A stretch of DNA of 64,000 bases from Leishmania mexicana MHOM/GT/2001/U1103 (lineage: Eukaryota > Euglenozoa > Kinetoplastea > Trypanosomatida > Trypanosomatidae): contig NC_018338.1 of assembly GCF_000234665.1 (NCBI RefSeq), forward strand, positions 1,904,240 to 1,968,239, read 5' to 3'. Position 1 is the stretch's first letter. Every line of letters begins with the position of its first letter. Below the pieces are notes generated by a model that worked only from the letters and a program-made list of their open reading frames with translations, searched no databases and was not told the DNA's origin. Positions 54,001-60,000 of this stretch are shown piece by piece. A program made the position numbers and the translations under genes.

Positions 54001-57000
54001 GGCTGCAACAGACACGGCCGGGGGTAAGTATTCAGGAGACGATAGAGGCAGCGGTGGCTGCAGTGGGTAGCGCCTGTGGCAGGGACGGGATGGTGATGCC
54101 AGCTGACGGGGCATCAAAGGACAGGCCGGAGGTCCAGGCGTCCATGGCATCGCACGGCGTTGGGTTCTCGATTCCTGTTGCACTTCTGCTTAGTGAGGAG
54201 GAGTACAGCGAGGGTGGGGGCTTCGTGTGCCCGTTTGTGTTTCACCCGACTGTCGGCGCAGCAGTCTCGCTGCGTGTTTTGACAACGAACGAGGTGTTTT
54301 CCGTGCAGTTTGTCACCAGCGGCGCTGCTTCGGCGATCGCGGAAGCGATCGAGGAAGCCCCAGCCCGCTTTTTTCTCCTGCAGCTTTGGGGGGGCGACGG
54401 CGAGGTTAGACACCAACTCACCGAAGAGCCTGTTCCGTTTGTCGTTTGCCGCGGTGGAGAGTCGAACGTGCCACTGATTGAAAACGTTCACGCTGGCTAC
54501 GCTGCTAGTTTGCAGCGCGACGGGTTTGTGACGCTCTTCCTCAAGATGGAGGCATGCTCGCCGCTCCCACTGACGACGCCAGTGCTGGCGAAGGCAGACT
54601 GGTGGATGTGGGAGCACAACTCCGTTGAGGCGCAGCTGTGTTCCACCAGAGCCACGTATTTGAAGCGACTGTTCTCCTCTGTGGAGGGGGTGTCGGACTG
54701 GCCGCACTTCTCCGCCTTTATGGTGACGGCGAAAGGCAAAGAGACAATGATTTTTCTTGAGCTTCACGTCACCGAGGTCCAGAGACAAAGCATCTCCTCG
54801 TCGGGCGCGTTGGCGTACTTGACGCCGCCGCCGCTGCCTGTTCGGATTCGCAAACCGTTTAACGTGCAGAGCGATGAGGTGCTCACGATGCGTGTGACAA
54901 CAGAGGGTGACTTTTTCATTTACGACACGAACGACATCGTACGGTGCAGCGTTTCGAAGGAAGAACTGTACAGCGGCAAGCACCAGCGGCAGGTGCACAA
55001 GATCGGCTTTGTGAGCGTTGACCCGGAGAAGGTGACGGCGCTTCTTTACGTACCGGACAAAACGCGGCGCAACCCCCGTGCCACCTTTGCGTCCGATGCG
55101 AAGACGACCCTCTCCTCGTTGTCGCTGCTCCCCAAGACATACTCGCCTACCTGGGTGAGGCTGGATGCCAGCCGCATCACCGTGAGCCGCAACGGCCTGA
55201 CCGCGAGCTCCGTGAACGAGCTCGGCGGCGGCGACGCCGTGATGGGGACGCCGCTGCCGGCGACAGGTGTGTGGTCCTTCGTTGTGCACATTCACCGCAA
55301 GGACTCCCAACCAGGCACGCCGCTCGGCTCCGGGTTCTTTGCCGGGGTCGCCCTCTCCGACTTTGCTCAGTTTGCGCCAGAGTACTCCGCAATCAAGACG
55401 TACGTTGGGTCGCTCTGGGTGGTGCAGGACGTCCAGGATGAAGACTCGATGCCGAATCAGGAGCTACTGCCTCCTCTGATGCGCGGCTCCTACGGCCAGG
55501 GAGTGCTGTTTTTCGACAGCACCAGGCTGTTGTTCATCGTTGATCGAAGCAACGGCACGCTTTCCATCTCGCGCGACACCGAGTCGCCACAGGTGGTATT
55601 TCAAGGCATACCGCACGGCGCGTCCGTGTCGCCGTTTGTCCGGCTCGACCATCCCAACTCCTCCGCCACGCTGGCGCGCTTCTCTAGCGCGGTGGAGTAC
55701 GCACGGCTGCACCAGCCATCGCTGGACAAGGTCCTCTGGTTGCAGCCGATCACGCCGTCTCTTCTGCGCCGCTACCCACTTTTCATGGTGACGCAGACCT
55801 TCCCGTTCATCTCGGAGCTGGTGCGCAAGCTCCCCATTCGTCTCGCCGGGGTATTGGAGCGCTGCTGGGGCGAGCAGATAGCACGGTCGCGTTTCGAGTA
55901 CCGTGTCGCGCAGGCGTTGGAGGAGTTTACGGGGCTTGGTGCATTTGCCCGCTCGCCGCCTGAGTTGAACGACGCCAAAGTGGATGACATTGTCGACTAC
56001 CTTTCCCGGTCGGCTCGGAGGGAGGTGGTGGTGTTTCCCGCTTGCACGAGCCAGACAGCTGCACAGACGTCGCTACTCCACGACAACATTGGTGTGCACG
56101 TGCGGTTGCCGCCAACGTACGAGCTTGTGGGACACGTGGAGGGGACAAATATGGTGCGCGTGCTTCACTTCGATCGTGAGTTCGGCGCCGTTGAACGCAC
56201 GCTGCATCTCTTCTTTCTTGACGACGCGACACTAAATCTTCACAGTACAAATGACGTCTTGCCGCACCTGTCGGTGATGCGCCAGCACGAAATCCTACCA
56301 GCACTGAACAGGGCAGACGCCGTGGCTATTATGGCAGACGGATGGTTTGATTGCTCACTGGCGGACTATGGCGCGGTGCTGAACGTAAAGGAAGAGGAGG
56401 AGATTGCCTCCTCGCTGGTCTTCGCATTGGAGCACTGGCACCTGCACCAGCTGCCTCATGGTCACGTCCACCCGAGAAACGTCTACTTGCGTGTCGCGCA
56501 TGGGGAGGTGGTGCAATGCTGCCTGTGGAACGTGCATCAGCTGTCGCCGAAGAGCAAGTACGCTTCGCACGAGCTGCGCGACTCTGGCGTCCGCTCCTTG
56601 TTTGGTGACAGGTGGGCCTGCTGGCAAATCTTGCTCTCTTTCCAGCACCTTCTCGCGCACGACCCCCGTGTCGCGGAGTGCGTCGAATTGATGGTGGACG
56701 AGGTCACCAGTATATCGCGCGCGCTGCAGCAGAGTGTGGCATTTCAGGGCAGCTTAAGCGACAGCAGCGAGGGCCTGACGTTTTCTCTCCGCACGGGTTC
56801 GCGGCTGCGCGGTGGCTCTGGGTCGTACAACGGCATCATGTTCGACGTCGTCGCCAAGAACAACACCATTTGCATCACGAAGCTGTCATTCATACCAGAT
56901 GCAAACACGGTCGCGACGGTGCGGCTCTACACCCGCAGTGGGAGCTTCATGGGCTTCGAACGCGATGCCGAAGCGTGGACAAAGCTTTTTGAAGAGGAGA

Positions 57001-60000
57001 TGGCCTTGAAGGACACGTGGGAGGTGACGCTGGAGAACTTCGAGCCTATCACAGTGCCAGGTGGCGCGCGGGTTGGAATCTTCCTTCACACGACGAGCGG
57101 CAGTGGCGTGCTTTTCTTTTCCGAGAACGAAGGACTACAAGGCAAAACCGGGGACGTGGAGGAGGAGAATGACGACATTGGCATTACGATCGGCAAGAAG
57201 AGCGAGAGCGCCAATCCCTTTGTCGCGGTGCAAAGCCAGAAGCGACTGCTGAAGGGCAGCATCACCTACACTCTCCTCATGCGATCCAACGGACCGCGCA
57301 GCCGCCTCGTCTCCTGCTGTGAGCCCGTCCTCGGCGACGGCAAGGGAGAGGAGCAGGTCGAGCTGCGTTTGGTGCAAGTCAGCAGTGCGGCGGCAAAAGG
57401 CAAGTCGGATTCGCAGACGCCGGGCGGCGGACGCGCTCTCAGCGGTGCTGAAAGCCGGCTCACCGCCACTGAGCCGCTGACGTCGTCCGGGTACTGCCTC
57501 CAGCTCCTCAGTGCACCAAATACTCGGCGCGGCGGGTCTGACAAGGATAACGTACTGACGCTTGTGGCGCCGAGCCAGTTCGTGTGGTGCCGCGCGTCCG
57601 ACGTGATCTCCGTCCGGCCGGGGCTCCTGCGAGAGGAGGCTGAGCCACTTGTTCGCTTCCTTGCCGCGGAGGGCCTGCGCAGACGTCGCACACTACTGCG
57701 ACAGCACAACCTCAGCAGCCGCGTGTTCCCGTGCCGCCCATTACATTTTCTCCCCTTTCCTACCCATGACATGGAGACAGGAGCGCCATCCTCGGTGTGC
57801 AGTGTAACGCACCCGGTTCTCAGTGGAGGTAGCGTGCTCATCTCGGAGCCGATATCGTCCTCTTGCACCCTATCGTTTTGGCAGAGGGCGGCCGGGGCGG
57901 CGTTGGTACTTGTTATGGATCATATCCCGACAGTGGATGAGGTGACTCGGCGGGCGACGGCATCGTCGTCCGACTCGCTGGTTGGAGCGAGCAGTTGTGG
58001 CGGATTTGTGCACGTCGATGACGAGCTTCGATACGTGACGTCGACTCGAGATCGCGTGCATCTGCGGCTCCAAGCGTCCTTGTCGTGCCGCCCCGTCTTT
58101 GTTGTGGCGCGGCTACGAATCGCCGGACACCGCGACTCGCAGCTATTCGCCTACAGCAGTGCCATGAACCAGGAGCTCTTCACCCCCGCAGCAGATGGAT
58201 GCTTCTTCATGACCGACCGCAAAGCCACACCGCCCGACGACATGGCTGCTGTCGCGGCCACTTGGCACGCCTGCGGTGGCCTTATAGCGCTGGAGGGGCG
58301 CGACGACGGTGGTGCTGGTGCAGAGTCCCTCGTTCGGCTCGAGTCGCTTGTCTCCAGTAGGGGTGAGGTGCGCTTTGTCTGCCTGCCTCGGTGCACAGGA
58401 GAGAGCGAAACGGTTGTGCAGGAGAAGTTGAAAGCCGGCGAGATTCCACCGAACGTGGGGGTGCAGCACGCCATCCCGCCAGCGCCACTCCTGATTGAGG
58501 TGCGCGAGCAGGTAAAGTGGAAGTCGGTGCGGCACTTAGTCGAGTTTACGTGCCTATCCTCGTCCCTTGCACTGTGCGGCGCGCGCGGGGCGTGGCAGGT
58601 GGCGGGTGGCATCAACTGCAGCGGCGTCGTGTCGTCACCGCGCTTCACCACCGCGGAGCGGCATCGTGTGCACCTGCGGCTGCAGTTTCCTCGCCGCATG
58701 CCCATGGACCTGCAGCTCGACTGCAAGAGCGGCTCGGCGAACCCGATTCGGCTGCTGCACGGCTCCTACAAATCCCTGCGCAGCCGTCTATTCGATCCTG
58801 CGGTGCGAGAGGTGTTTGTTTGCCTCGACATCAACCTCCAGACGCGCGAGGTTGTCGTGCTGAGCAGCGACGGAACCGTCTACCACCCTTTCATTGAGGA
58901 AAGCGTTCTTTCGTCTGACGTGCAGCTGGGTTTTGTGTCGCACGCTCCCGGATCGGAGCTGGATGTGCTGGAATGGAGGATTTGCTCCGCTCAAATCCGT
59001 GGTGAGATGACTGCGTCCGTGTTCAAGAGTGTGCTAGAGGAGACACCTCTGACAGAGCTTTCGGCGAACACATCCTTGACGGTCGGTACCGTGTGCCGCC
59101 ACTCGGCACGCGGCATATTTCCGTCAAACCACGAAGTAAACCTGTCCCCAGAGAAGCAGATGGGAGTTCTCATGGTGACGTACGCGAGAATGCTGCTCGA
59201 GAAAACGCTTCTGTCTCAAGAGAAGGCACGGACGGCTGCGCAGCCGCAGTTTCTTCGACTTCTCTCGCTCACGGCGTTGCGCAAACACCCGGACATTGCC
59301 CGCATCCTGGATGGTGAGATTAAGCAAGGCTCTTTCCGGCTCATCTCTCAGTGTGTGGCGCAATTGTCAGCGCCGTTCCTGATGCAGGTGTCGGCAGAGG
59401 TGGATGCCAGCATTAACGTGATCGCGTCTTTGATGCGGAATGACGTTTTCCGACGCACCATTCTGAACGCGTTCGGGAGCTCGCTTGTTCCTATTCTGCT
59501 TAGGGCTGCGACGGTGTACACGCGTTCGACGCGGCACACGGCGCTCCACTGCGTGCAGGAGCTCTTGGCGGATGCGCGCGTGCCGCTTCCGTCTCACCAC
59601 GTGCTCTCCGCGCACCTCCGCCCGCTGACGGACATGATGGCATCCCTGTGCCGGAGAGAGCGGATGGGCTCGGCAGTGGTGCAAACCGGTGTGACACTCA
59701 TCGCCGACTTGATCGAGCGCTACCAGCGTGAGGGGCCGGAGCGCCCGTACCGAGATGTTCCCACGGAGATACCGTACAAGCTGGTCTGTTGCGCCCGCGA
59801 GATCGTGCGTGCGATCACTCATGACCCGCCACTGCCCTTTCCTTCCGCCATGGTGGCGGAGGTGAGTTCGCAGCACACGATGCGGTGCGAGGTCATCAAG
59901 CGTGTGATCGCCGCCGAAAACAGGACCTGCGCGATCGGCGTCTTCAAGGAGGAGGGCCGGCACCCGGATAGCAGTATGTCCTTTACGGTAAGGGTGAACG

